NCBI GenBank assembly: GCA_003485185.1
Contig: DNAS01000030.1
Span: 22,649 to 58,584, forward strand
Length of the DNA stretch: 35,936 nucleotides
Source: Phycisphaerales bacterium
GTDB lineage: Bacteria; Planctomycetota; Phycisphaerae; SM23-33
Reading direction: 5' to 3'
The notes below the pieces were generated by a model. It saw only the letters and a program-made list of their open reading frames with translations, was not told where the DNA came from and did no database searches. Position numbers and translations under genes: made by a program. Within the stretch, counting starts at the first letter, position 1; the number at the start of each line of letters is the position of its first letter. This document shows, piece by piece, positions 15,618 through 23,276 of this stretch.

Positions 15618-16976
15618 ATGAAAACGCATCTGGACCCGGCGAGAAAGATTCCTGTCTGCGACGAGGTGGACGTGCTGGTCTGCGGTGGAGGGCCCGCGGG
15701 GTTCTGCGCCGCCATCGCGGCCGCACGGGGCGGCGCGAAGGTCCTGCTCCTGGAGCAGACCAACTGTCTGGGCGGAATCGCCGGCGCGGGGGGGCACAAT
15801 CACCTGTGCCTGTATACGGCTTGGTCAAGCGGCGAGCGGGTGGTCGCGGGCGTGCCTTTCGAGATGATGGACCGCGTGGTGAAGATGGGCTACGGCGCGT
15901 GGGACCACGAGCCGAAGAAGGCGCATGGCGGGAGCGTGGACTTCGAGCTGGAGGGGCTGAAGCTCGCCCTGGAGCAAATGGCGGCAGAGGCGGGCGTGAA
16001 GCTGCTGTACCACACGCTGTTCGCCGACGCGATTGTCGAGGGCGGGCGGTGCGTGGGGGCCGCCATCCAGAACAAGACCGGGCGGCAGGCGGTGCTGGCG
16101 AGGCAGGTGATCGACGCCACGGGCGACGCGGACGTGGCGGCGTCGGCCTGCGCTCCGTTCGAGCTCGGCCGCCCCGGCGACGGCGCCTGCCAGCCCGCCA
16201 CGCTCATGTTCACCATCGGCGGGGTGGACTGGAAGCGCGTCTGCGAGTTCCGCAAGGGCGATTACAGGCTCCAGCACGTCTGGGAAGCGGCGCAGAAGGC
16301 GGGGGACATGGAACCGTTCCAGAACCAGATCATGGGCTGGTGGTGGACGCCCACGCGCCCCGACCAGGTCGGCGTGAACTTCACGCACATCTTCGGCACC
16401 GACTGCACCAACGCCGAGAGCATCACCCGCGCGACGATCGAGGGGCGGCGCCAGGCGTTCCACATGATTCCCGTTCTCCGCAAATACATCCCGGGCATGG
16501 AGGACTGCTGCCTGCTGTCCACGGCGGCGCTGCTGGGCACGCGCGAGAGCCGGCGCATCGTCGGCGAGCACGTGCTGAACGAGCGGGAGATCGTGGCCTG
16601 CAAATCGTGGGACGACTCGATCTGCTACGGCTCGTTCTTCATCGACATCCACAACTGCACCGGCCCCGGCATGGACGAGGAAAGCTGGCGGCCGGAGAAG
16701 GGCTTCAAGTACCAGATTCCCTACCGCAGCATCGTGCCGAAGAAGGTGGACAACCTGCTGGTGGCGGGGCGATGCATCAGCGTGACGCACGTGGCGCTGG
16801 GCTCGACGCGCGTCATGCCGCAGTGCGGCGCGCTGGGCGAGGCGGCGGGGGCGGCCGCGGCGCTGAGCCTCCAGGCCCGCTGCACCCCGCGCGAACTCGA
16901 CGTGCGGAAGCTCCAGGAGCACCTGCGGTCGGCCGGGGCGATCTGCGACGAGCAAAGCCTCAAGGCGGCGAACTGA
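15618..16976 (+). CDS. FAD-dependent oxidoreductase (FAD_oxidored family)
   Basis: A 452-residue flavoprotein. The Rossmann dinucleotide fold is at the N-terminus (VDVLVCGGGPAGFCAAIAAA, then LLLEQTNCLGGIAGAGG), and the family's second FAD motif is near the C-terminus (LLVAGRCISVTHVALGSTRV, with an MPQCGALGEAAG tail). The middle half is the variable substrate domain. This family (PF12831 type) is abundant in Planctomycetota and is often linked to sugar or polysaccharide degradation, but the substrate cannot be read from sequence. ATG 15618 is preferred over 15612 because AGGAG (15605-15609) is then 8 bases away. It is monocistronic, between a TATAAT-type promoter and the terminator at 16993-17029. 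Confidence 0.9.
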   Translation: MKTHLDPARKIPVCDEVDVLVCGGGPAGFCAAIAAARGGAKVLLLEQTNCLGGIAGAGGHNHLCLYTAWSSGERVVAGVPFEMMDRVVKMGYGAWDHEPKKAHGGSVDFELEGLKLALEQMAAEAGVKLLYHTLFADAIVEGGRCVGAAIQNKTGRQAVLARQVIDATGDADVAASACAPFELGRPGDGACQPATLMFTIGGVDWKRVCEFRKGDYRLQHVWEAAQKAGDMEPFQNQIMGWWWTPTRPDQVGVNFTHIFGTDCTNAESITRATIEGRRQAFHMIPVLRKYIPGMEDCCLLSTAALLGTRESRRIVGEHVLNEREIVACKSWDDSICYGSFFIDIHNCTGPGMDEESWRPEKGFKYQIPYRSIVPKKVDNLLVAGRCISVTHVALGSTRVMPQCGALGEAAGAAAALSLQARCTPRELDVRKLQEHLRSAGAICDEQSLKAAN

Positions 16977-16992
16977 CGCGAGAATTCGGATG

Positions 16993-17029
16993 AAAAAAAG
17001 CCCACGGAAAGCATTCCGTGGGCTTTTTT
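16993..17029. terminator. Bidirectional rho-independent terminator
   Basis: A perfect 10-bp stem (GCCCACGGAA 17000-17009 with TTCCGTGGGC 17014-17023, loop AGCA) is flanked by seven A on the left and six T on the right, so it can end transcription from both sides: the FAD oxidoreductase (+) and possibly readthrough from the CreD-like gene (-), whose stop is 17 bases away. The same 24-base palindrome recurs at 18392-18415. Confidence 0.9.
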
Positions 17030-17045
17030 CACATCACCGAACCAG

Positions 17046-18278
17046 TCATTGTGATTCCCTGTCGCGGGGCAGTTCCGGCGGGGCGGGCGGCGCCGGGGGC
17101 GTGAACGCCTTCTGCGCCCGTGGCACGAGCACCATCAGCGCCACGAGGGTTCCGACGGCCTCCGCCGTCAGCAGGATGCCCTGGAGCCTTCCGCTGGTGG
17201 CCGCCAGGACCGTCAGCGTGAGGATGGCCCCGGCCGAAAGCACGATCCCGAACAGTCCGACGCGCAGGCCCAGCAGCGTCACCGCGCGGACGCCGAGGAT
17301 GACGACCATCGCCGCGCACGCCCCCAGGATGGCCGTGCCCAGCGAGACGAACTCCTGGGCGTAGTACATCAGCGGATACGCAGCCGCGAACGCGCCCACC
17401 ACCAGCAGCAGCGTCCACTTGTCCAGCAGCGCCGGGCGATATGCCAGGAACACCATCGCCGCCAGGACGCCGAACACCAGCACGCTCACCGGGCCCAGCC
17501 AGACCAGTCCGCCCAGGCGGTCCATCGGCGCGACGCCCAGGATGTCGATGCGGATCGGCCTGCCCATCATCAGCCGCGAGTAGTCCCACTTGTAGATGGT
17601 CTTTTGCCCGTCGCGCACGGGCTCGGCAGGCTGGAGCGAAAGCTCCATCATCCGCAGGTCGGAGCTGTTGGCCGTCAGCGTTACGGCGAACCGGTCCACG
17701 ATCTTGCCCGGCGGAACCTGGAGCTCGTAGACGCCCTTTCCCATGGCCGTGTAGGTGATCTCCACCGGGGTGGCCTTTCCGGCGTCGAGTCGGCCCCGCC
17801 AGACGAGCGTAGCGCCCTGCACCTGCACGTCCTCGCTCGGGTCGCCCTGGACCGTCACGGTCAGGTCGCTCAGGGAGATCAACTGCGGAGGCAGGGGAAG
17901 GCGCAGCTCGCATTCGCTCTGCGCGGCGGCGGGGTTGCGGGCTTCCACCTTCGCGTGGAACTTGGCCTGGTAGATGCTTTCCGGCTGGGCCGTGCCGATG
18001 CTGATGCGGCTGGTCAGGTCGATCTCCGCCACGAAACTCTGCACCTGCGCCAGCACGGCGGGGGAGGGCTGGTGGGGAAGTCCGGTATTGACTGCCCCGG
18101 TTGGATACACCTCTAATTGCGCCCCGTCGCGCATGCGGGCCAGGCGCGCCACCTCTTTCGACCGTCGCAGGGAGGGCATCAGCACCGACAGGATGCCCAC
18201 CAGAAGCACGATCACCAGGAGAACCTCCACCACCCGTTTGGTCGACCGCCCCGTCGTCACGCCGGTTGTGTTGCTCAT
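17046..18278 (-). CDS. CreD-like inner membrane protein with pilin-like N-terminal helix
   Basis: A 410-residue membrane protein. It opens with a basic stretch and a hydrophobic helix (VVEVLLVIVLLVGILSVLMP) followed by SLRRSKEVARLARM, which closely resembles the N-terminal helix of planctomycete pseudopilins, although the usual processing glycine-phenylalanine is missing. A beta-rich extracytoplasmic domain follows (about 60-240), then about six membrane helices (about 245-390) and a proline-rich tail (PPAPPAPPELP). The periplasmic part has CreD-like features (TYTAMGKGVYELQVPPG, SLQPAEPVRDGQKTIYKWDYSRL). CreD-type proteins are envelope proteins of unclear function. Identical palindromes at 17000-17023 and 18392-18415 bracket the gene. 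Confidence 0.72.
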   Translation of the reverse strand: MSNTTGVTTGRSTKRVVEVLLVIVLLVGILSVLMPSLRRSKEVARLARMRDGAQLEVYPTGAVNTGLPHQPSPAVLAQVQSFVAEIDLTSRISIGTAQPESIYQAKFHAKVEARNPAAAQSECELRLPLPPQLISLSDLTVTVQGDPSEDVQVQGATLVWRGRLDAGKATPVEITYTAMGKGVYELQVPPGKIVDRFAVTLTANSSDLRMMELSLQPAEPVRDGQKTIYKWDYSRLMMGRPIRIDILGVAPMDRLGGLVWLGPVSVLVFGVLAAMVFLAYRPALLDKWTLLLVVGAFAAAYPLMYYAQEFVSLGTAILGACAAMVVILGVRAVTLLGLRVGLFGIVLSAGAILTLTVLAATSGRLQGILLTAEAVGTLVALMVLVPRAQKAFTPPAPPAPPELPRDRESQ

Positions 18279-18391
18279 GAAATCCCCTTTCCGGAAGAAA
18301 ATTCGAATCTCGAAATCCGAAACGCAATCAAACCGCGGCGCAGATTCAGACGCACGAAAGGTGCAAATCGTTCCCCAAATATGCGTAATCC

Positions 18392-18415
18392 GCCCACGGA
18401 AAGCATTCCGTGGGC
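18392..18415. repeat. Second copy of the 24-base palindrome
   Basis: GCCCACGGAA (18392-18401), loop AGCA, TTCCGTGGGC (18406-18415): identical in stem, loop and orientation to the terminator at 17000-17023 but without a T-tract. It lies 22 bases after the stop of the ApgM-like gene and may protect or end that transcript. Confidence 0.85.
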
Positions 18416-18437
18416 GATTGCTCCCTATCGATCCCGT

Positions 18438-19625
18438 TCACCGGACGGAGAGGAAGAACTCCATCAGCTCGAAGCCCTTGGCGATGTGCAGGTCGCTCTT
18501 GGCGGCGTTTTCTTCGGTGAACGGCTCGGTCAGGACGCCCTCGATGCGCTTGCCCGCGACGGCGAAGGGCACGGGCTCGGGCGTGTGCGTGCGGACGGTG
18601 CAGGGGGTGGGGTGGTCGGGCAGGACGAGAATCCGCCACTCGTCGCCCTCGGCTTGGAGGCGCTTGAGGACCGGCCCGACGATGTGCCGGTCGATCTGCC
18701 CGAGGGCGTGCACCTTGCCCTTGACGTCGGCATTGTGCCCGGCCTCGTCGGGCGCTTCGACGTGGACGAAGACCAGGTCGTGATCGTCGAGCGCCTTGAC
18801 GGCGGCTGCGCCCTTGCCGGCATAGTTGGTGTCCACGTACCCGGTGGCGCCGGGAACCTCGATGACGTCCCACCCGATGAGCTTGGCCAGTCCGCGGACC
18901 AGGTCCACGGCCGTGATGGCCGCGGCGCGGACGTGGTACGTGTCGGCGAAGGAGGGCAGCGCGGGCATCTTGCCCTGTCCCCACAGCCAGATGCTGGTGG
19001 CCGGGTTTTCGCCCAGGTCGCGCCGAACGGTGTTGACGTCGTGGGCAGTCAGGATGTCCACGCTGCGGTCCGTGATGGTGCGAAGCAGGTCGGCCCCGGC
19101 GCCCTGGGGGCGGTGCGCCTCGACGGGCTTTCCGAGGATGTCGTGCGGGGGCGTGGTCTGGAGGTCGCACTCGCCGCGGAAGGTCATCAGGTGGCGGTAG
19201 CCCACGCCGCGGTAGAACTTCACGTGCGTTCCGGAAAGCTGGCGGTTGAGTTCGTCGATGAGGGGCGCGGCCTCCTCGGTGGAGATGTGCCCGGCGCAGT
19301 AATCTTCCATCCGCCCGTCCACGATGGTGACGAGGTTGCATCGGAAGACCCACTCGTCGGGGCCGATGGCGATTCCCTGCGCGGCGGCCTCCAGCGGGGC
19401 GCGCCCGGTGTAGTACTTGCGTGGGTCGAACCCGAGCACGGAGAGGATGGCCACGTCGGACCCGCAGGGCAGCGCCTTGGGGACGTTGCGGACGGTCCCG
19501 GTTTTCCCGTGCGCGGCGATCCAGTCCATGTGGGGCTTTTCCGCCACGGCCAGGGGGGTCTTTCCGCCCAGTTCGTCCAGCGGCAGGTCCGCCGCTCCGT
19601 CGGGGATGATGATGGCGTATTTCAT
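18438..19625 (-). CDS. ApgM-family phosphotransferase, probable homoserine kinase (TIGR02535-like)
   Basis: A 395-residue member of the cofactor-independent phosphoglycerate mutase ApgM family (alkaline phosphatase fold). It starts MKYAIIIPDGAADLPLDELG; metal and nucleophile residues are visible in IIPDGAAD, the GSDVAILSVLG loop (Ser nucleophile), VHVEAPDEAGH and VLPDHPTPC. The gene lies 38 bases after homoserine dehydrogenase on the same strand. ApgM homologues next to threonine genes in bacteria lacking ThrB are proposed homoserine kinases (TIGR02535), so threonine synthesis is the likelier role; true glycolytic mutase activity remains possible. No clear ribosome-binding site precedes the ATG at 19625, which fits translation coupled to hom. 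Confidence 0.88.
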   Translation of the reverse strand: MKYAIIIPDGAADLPLDELGGKTPLAVAEKPHMDWIAAHGKTGTVRNVPKALPCGSDVAILSVLGFDPRKYYTGRAPLEAAAQGIAIGPDEWVFRCNLVTIVDGRMEDYCAGHISTEEAAPLIDELNRQLSGTHVKFYRGVGYRHLMTFRGECDLQTTPPHDILGKPVEAHRPQGAGADLLRTITDRSVDILTAHDVNTVRRDLGENPATSIWLWGQGKMPALPSFADTYHVRAAAITAVDLVRGLAKLIGWDVIEVPGATGYVDTNYAGKGAAAVKALDDHDLVFVHVEAPDEAGHNADVKGKVHALGQIDRHIVGPVLKRLQAEGDEWRILVLPDHPTPCTVRTHTPEPVPFAVAGKRIEGVLTEPFTEENAAKSDLHIAKGFELMEFFLSVR

Positions 19626-19663
19626 GTCTGGCAATCCATGCGCGTCTGGGGCCTGTCGCCTTG

Positions 19664-20992
19664 TCAAAACTGTTCCGGATGTTCGTCCACAATCCCGATT
19701 CGGACGCTGGGCGCCTTGATGACGTCCAGCGCGTCGACCTCGACGAGGGCCTGCTGCACCGCGCCATCGCAGGCGCTGTGGGTGGTGATGACCACGGGCA
19801 CGCCGAACGCCTGGGCGTTTTCCGGGGCCTCGTGCTGGAGCACCGAACTGATGCTGATCTCGTGCCGCCCGAGCACCTCGGCGATCCTGGCGAAGACGCC
19901 GGGGCGGTCCTCGGCCATGACGCGCAGGTAGTAGCGGCTGCGGGTCTCGACCGGGGGCAGCTGCTCGGCCGGGGCGGCGAGGTCCGGCCAGAGGCGCAGG
20001 TTCTCGAACAGCCTGGGCGCCACGCCCATGGCCACCGAGGCGATGTCGGCGACGACGGCAGACGCCGTCGGCAAGGACCCCGCGCCGCGCCCGTAGTACA
20101 TGGTGTGCCCGGTGGCGTGCCCGTAGACGCTGACGGCGTTGAACGGCCCCGACACCCACGCGAGGGGATGCTCCAGCGAGATGAACGACGGGCAGACCCG
20201 CAGGCTCACGCCGCGCCCGCGGCGCTGGGCGATGGCCAGCAGTTTGACGACGTAGCCCAGCTCCCGCCCGTAGCGCAGGTCGCACAGCTCCAGCGAGTCG
20301 ATTCCGGCGACGGGGATTTTTTCGAAGTCCACGCGCCGTCCGAACGCCAGCGCCGCGAGGATGGCGAGCTTGTGGGCCGAGTCGGTGCCGGCGACGTCGA
20401 GGGTGGGGTCGGCCTCGGCCAGCCCGTCGCGCTGGGCGTCGGCGAGGGCGTCGGCGTAGCTCTGCCCGCGATCGGTCATCTGGGTGAGGATGTAGTTGCA
20501 CGTCCCGTTGACGATGCCGTAGAGGGCGTCGATGCGGTTGGCGATCAGGCCGTCGCACAAGGCGCGGAGGATGGGCACGCCGCCGGCGCAGCTCGCCTCG
20601 AAGGCGATGCACACGCCGTTGGCGCGGGCCAGGGCGTAGAGTTCCGCCCCGTGATGCGCCAGCAGGGCCTTGTTGGCGGTCACCACGTGCTTGCCCGCCC
20701 GCAGGGCCTGCTCGATGACGCGCCTGGCGAATGTCGTGCCGCCGACCAGCTCGACCACCACGCCGACGGCGGGGTCCGAAATCGCCCGGTCCAGGTCCGT
20801 CGAGAGCAGCTTTTCGTCCAGCCCGAGCCGCCGGGCGTTGGCGAAGTTCACGTCCACGACGTGGCGCAGCTCCAACGCCGGGGCGATCCGTGCGGCGAGA
20901 ATCTCCCGGTCGCGCGTCAGGAGGGTCGCGGCGCCGCCGCCGACCGTTCCGCACCCGACAATCGTCACGCCCAATGAGGCTTTGGATTCCAT
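19664..20992 (-). CDS. hom: Homoserine dehydrogenase with ACT domain
   Basis: Homoserine dehydrogenase reduces aspartate semialdehyde to homoserine on the way to threonine and methionine. The 442-residue protein has the NAD(P)-binding GCGTVGGG near residue 14, VVELVGGTTFARRVIEQAL and VVTANKALLAHHG (catalytic Lys region), then the catalytic domain with FEASCAGGVPI, GIVNGTCNYILTQM and DGLAEADPTLDVAGTDSAHKLAIL. A C-terminal ACT domain (RYYLRVMAEDRPGVFARIAEVL) suggests threonine feedback. Length and motif order are normal. It is the first gene of a two-gene unit with the ApgM-like probable homoserine kinase. Confidence 0.96.
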   Translation of the reverse strand: MESKASLGVTIVGCGTVGGGAATLLTRDREILAARIAPALELRHVVDVNFANARRLGLDEKLLSTDLDRAISDPAVGVVVELVGGTTFARRVIEQALRAGKHVVTANKALLAHHGAELYALARANGVCIAFEASCAGGVPILRALCDGLIANRIDALYGIVNGTCNYILTQMTDRGQSYADALADAQRDGLAEADPTLDVAGTDSAHKLAILAALAFGRRVDFEKIPVAGIDSLELCDLRYGRELGYVVKLLAIAQRRGRGVSLRVCPSFISLEHPLAWVSGPFNAVSVYGHATGHTMYYGRGAGSLPTASAVVADIASVAMGVAPRLFENLRLWPDLAAPAEQLPPVETRSRYYLRVMAEDRPGVFARIAEVLGRHEISISSVLQHEAPENAQAFGVPVVITTHSACDGAVQQALVEVDALDVIKAPSVRIGIVDEHPEQF

Positions 20993-21088
20993 AGACGGCG
21001 TCTCCCAGGTCCAGCCGGAATCGTACGGGGCGCGGCAGGGAATATCAAGCGCATGCGCCGAGGCAAGGGGTTGGGCACCGTGGTTTGT

Positions 21089-21173
21089 AACAAGCCCCCG
21101 CGGTTACGCGGGGGTTCTTGCCGTTTCTTCGTCATGTCCAATTCGTCCCCCTGCTGACGCAGGGGGGCTTGTT
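21089..21173. repeat. Nested double stem-loop between hom and the PurF-like gene
   Basis: Two perfect 8-bp hairpins, CCCCCGCG/CGCGGGGG with loop GTTA (21095-21114) and CCCCCTGC/GCAGGGGG with loop TGAC (21147-21166), are enclosed by an outer inverted repeat AACAAGCCCCC (21089-21099) and GGGGGCTTGTT (21163-21173). The block lies between the 3' end of the PurF-like gene (21178, minus) and the start of hom (20992, minus), so it probably acts as a transcript end although no long T-tract is present. Confidence 0.8.
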
Positions 21174-21177
21174 GCGC

Positions 21178-22584
21178 CTACTCCAGGCCCTTTCCGCTCC
21201 AGCAGAAGGTGCAGAGCTTGCAGGCGTCCAGGCCGATGGCCTCCACCAGGTCGTCCAGTCGCTGGTACTTCAGCGTGGTGAGGTTCAGGTGGCAGCGGAT
21301 TCGCTCGACCATGGCGCAGTGCTTGTCGGAGTCAGGGTCGGCGTAGGTTTGCAGATCCTTGTCGGGGTCGCCTTCGAGTTCCTTGATGGCCTTTCGGGCG
21401 GCCAGGTCCATCTCGCTGCGCGACCGGGAGAAGTTGAGGAACTTGCAGCCGAACACCAGCGGCGGGCAGGCGGGGCGCATGTGGATTTCGCGGGCGCCGG
21501 CGTCGTAGAGCCTCTGGATGGTGTCGCGGAGCTGGGTACCGCGGACGATGGAGTCCTCGACGAACAGCAGGCTTTTCCCGCGGATCAGCTCGGGGATGGG
21601 AATGAGCTTCATGCGGGCGACGAGGTCGCGGATGGTCTGGTTCTGGGGCATGAAGCTTCGCGGCCAGGTGGGCGTGTATTTGACGAACGGGCGGCGGTAG
21701 GGCACTCCGGCGGCGCTGGCGTATCCGAGGGCGTGGGCGATGCCCGAGTCGGGAATGCCCGCGACGAGGTCCGGGTGGACGTTGTCGCGCCGGGCGAGGG
21801 CCTCTCCGCAGCGGTTGCGCGAGTGCTCGACGTTGATCCCCTCGTAGTATGACGCGGGATAGCCGTAATAGACCCACAGGAAGGAGCAGATCTGCATCTG
21901 CTTGCCGGGGGCGACCTTCTGCTCGATGCCGTCGGGCGTGATCCGCACCACCTCGCCGGGGCCGAGGTAGCGTTCGACCTCGTATCCGAGGTTCGGCAGG
22001 GCGCAGGTCTCGAGCGTGGCGGCGTAGGCGCCGTCCTTGCGCCCCAGGATGACCGGCGTGCGTCCCAGGCGGTCGCGGGCGGCGTAGAGGCCCTTGTCCG
22101 TCAGCAGCAGCAGCGAGCAGGAGCCCTCGATGGCCCGCTGGGCGGCCACGATGCCCTCCTCGTAGCTCGCTTCCTGGTTGATGAGCGTGGCGACCAGCTC
22201 GGTGGGGTTCACCTCCGCACCGCTCATTTCGGAGAAGTGCGTCGTGCGCTTGCGGAACGCCTCGTGCGAGAGCTTGTCGAGGTTGGCCACCTTGCCGACG
22301 GTGACGATGGCATAGACGCCCAGGTGCGAGCTGATGATCAGCGGCTGGTCCTCGTAGTCGCTGATGATCCCGACGCCCATGCGCCCGTGCAGGCGGTCGA
22401 CGTCGTCCTCGAATTTGGAGCGGAACTGGGCGTTCTCGATGTTGTGGATGAAGCGGGCGAAGCCGTTTTCCCCGAGGGTGGCCATTCCGCCGCGGCGGGT
22501 GCCCAGGTGCGAATGGTAGTCGGTTCCGTAAAACAGATCGGTGACGCAGTCATCCCGGTGGACGACGCCGAAAAAACCGCCCAT
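21178..22584 (-). CDS. Amidophosphoribosyltransferase-like protein without the N-terminal catalytic cysteine
   Basis: A 468-residue PurF homologue. The phosphoribosyltransferase half is intact: the PRPP loop is LLFVEDSIVRGTQLRD and GIPDSGIAHALGYASAAGVPY precedes it. The N-terminal glutamine amidotransferase half is abnormal. It begins MGGFFGVVHRDDC, where PurF has Met-Cys-Gly-Ile, so the nucleophile Cys is Gly, and the usual HRGQ and RYST glutamine-site motifs are replaced by HLGTRRGG and unrelated sequence. A C-terminal CKLCTFCWSG motif may bind metal. GGAAAGGA precedes the ATG, so the start is secure. It may use free ammonia or a separate glutaminase, or make a different aminosugar phosphate. 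Similar MGGFFG proteins are, as I recall, annotated as amidophosphoribosyltransferase in other phyla. Confidence 0.85.
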   Translation of the reverse strand: MGGFFGVVHRDDCVTDLFYGTDYHSHLGTRRGGMATLGENGFARFIHNIENAQFRSKFEDDVDRLHGRMGVGIISDYEDQPLIISSHLGVYAIVTVGKVANLDKLSHEAFRKRTTHFSEMSGAEVNPTELVATLINQEASYEEGIVAAQRAIEGSCSLLLLTDKGLYAARDRLGRTPVILGRKDGAYAATLETCALPNLGYEVERYLGPGEVVRITPDGIEQKVAPGKQMQICSFLWVYYGYPASYYEGINVEHSRNRCGEALARRDNVHPDLVAGIPDSGIAHALGYASAAGVPYRRPFVKYTPTWPRSFMPQNQTIRDLVARMKLIPIPELIRGKSLLFVEDSIVRGTQLRDTIQRLYDAGAREIHMRPACPPLVFGCKFLNFSRSRSEMDLAARKAIKELEGDPDKDLQTYADPDSDKHCAMVERIRCHLNLTTLKYQRLDDLVEAIGLDACKLCTFCWSGKGLE

Positions 22585-22892
22585 GAGAAATCCTTTCCTG
22601 GCTGTCGGTTCCGTATTCCCTGTCGCGTTCGCCGGCGGACCGATCCCGGCCGTCTGGGGCGGCGGGGCGAAACCGGACCGCGGGCTCCTAGTGTAGCGTT
22701 TCGGCCCGGCCGGGACAACGCGGAGGTGATCTGGGATTGTCGCCTGTCCGGCGGGCAGGGGGATTGTCGCCGCAGCCGCACCGCCGGCGAAGTGAATCTT
22801 CGTAATAGAGTCGATGAGCAAAACTAACCGGCCCGCCGCGAGCCCGCCCAACTGGGTGGCACTGCTTGCTGGCAAGCAGTGTTCTTGCTGCC
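22585..22892. other. Spacer with promoter region, a direct repeat and a 22-base palindrome
   Basis: This 308-base stretch upstream of the PurF-like gene holds two copies of GGATTGTCGCC (near 22733 and 22769) about 36 bases apart, and a perfect 10-bp palindrome CACTGCTTGC/GCAAGCAGTG (22860-22881) preceded by GGGTGG. The hairpin lies just after the stop of the glyoxalase-fold gene and could end that operon, but no T-tract follows. No gene is seen. Confidence 0.6.
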
Positions 22893-23276
22893 TCACAGGG
22901 GCGTTTTGCGCCGGACGAGCTGGAGGGGCACGCCCCAGGGGTCGCGGACGATGGCGAAGGTGTCGCCGTTTTCGGCCACGTCGATTCCGCCCTCGGCCGT
23001 CCCGCCGGCGGCGATCAGTCGGTGGCGGTCGGCGGGCACGTCGGCGCTGGCCAGGGCCAGGTGCAGGCTCGCCGGCGGCAGGGCGGCGTAGTGGGGCACG
23101 ACGGCCGACGGGTTGTGGTAAATCTCCAGGACAGCCTGGCCGGAGTCGTCGGCGAGGAAGCGCGCAAACGCCGGTGTGCCGCCCGCGCGGACGACGCGCA
23201 GGCCCAGATGCTCGACGTACCACTTAGCCATGGCGACAGGTTCTGCGACATTCAGCGCGACGTGTTCGATTTTCAT
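22893..23276 (-). CDS. Glyoxalase/bleomycin-resistance (VOC) family protein
   Basis: A 127-residue single-domain VOC protein with two beta-alpha-beta-beta-beta modules: KIEHVALNVAEPVAMAKWYVEHLGLRVV opens the first and SLHLALASADVPADRHRLIAAGG the second. Candidate metal ligands are His5 (in IEHVAL), a Glu in VLEIYHN, the His in SLHLAL and a late acidic residue or Gln in PLQLVRR. The family includes glyoxalase I, epimerases and dioxygenases, and the reaction cannot be told from sequence. Its ATG overlaps the stop of the MFS transporter gene by four bases (ATGA), so the two are coupled and may act on the same metabolite. Confidence 0.88.
   Translation of the reverse strand: MKIEHVALNVAEPVAMAKWYVEHLGLRVVRAGGTPAFARFLADDSGQAVLEIYHNPSAVVPHYAALPPASLHLALASADVPADRHRLIAAGGTAEGGIDVAENGDTFAIVRDPWGVPLQLVRRKTPL

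Noticed and set aside
18438..20954. 838-codon reading of the ApgM frame continuing through hom
   Set aside because: The part beyond 19625 is Arg-rich shadow of hom in another frame; the real protein starts at MKYAIIIPDG.
19661..20977. Plus-strand frame antisense to hom
   Set aside because: Covers the homoserine dehydrogenase gene almost end to end and has the Gly/Asp/His-rich look of an antisense shadow.
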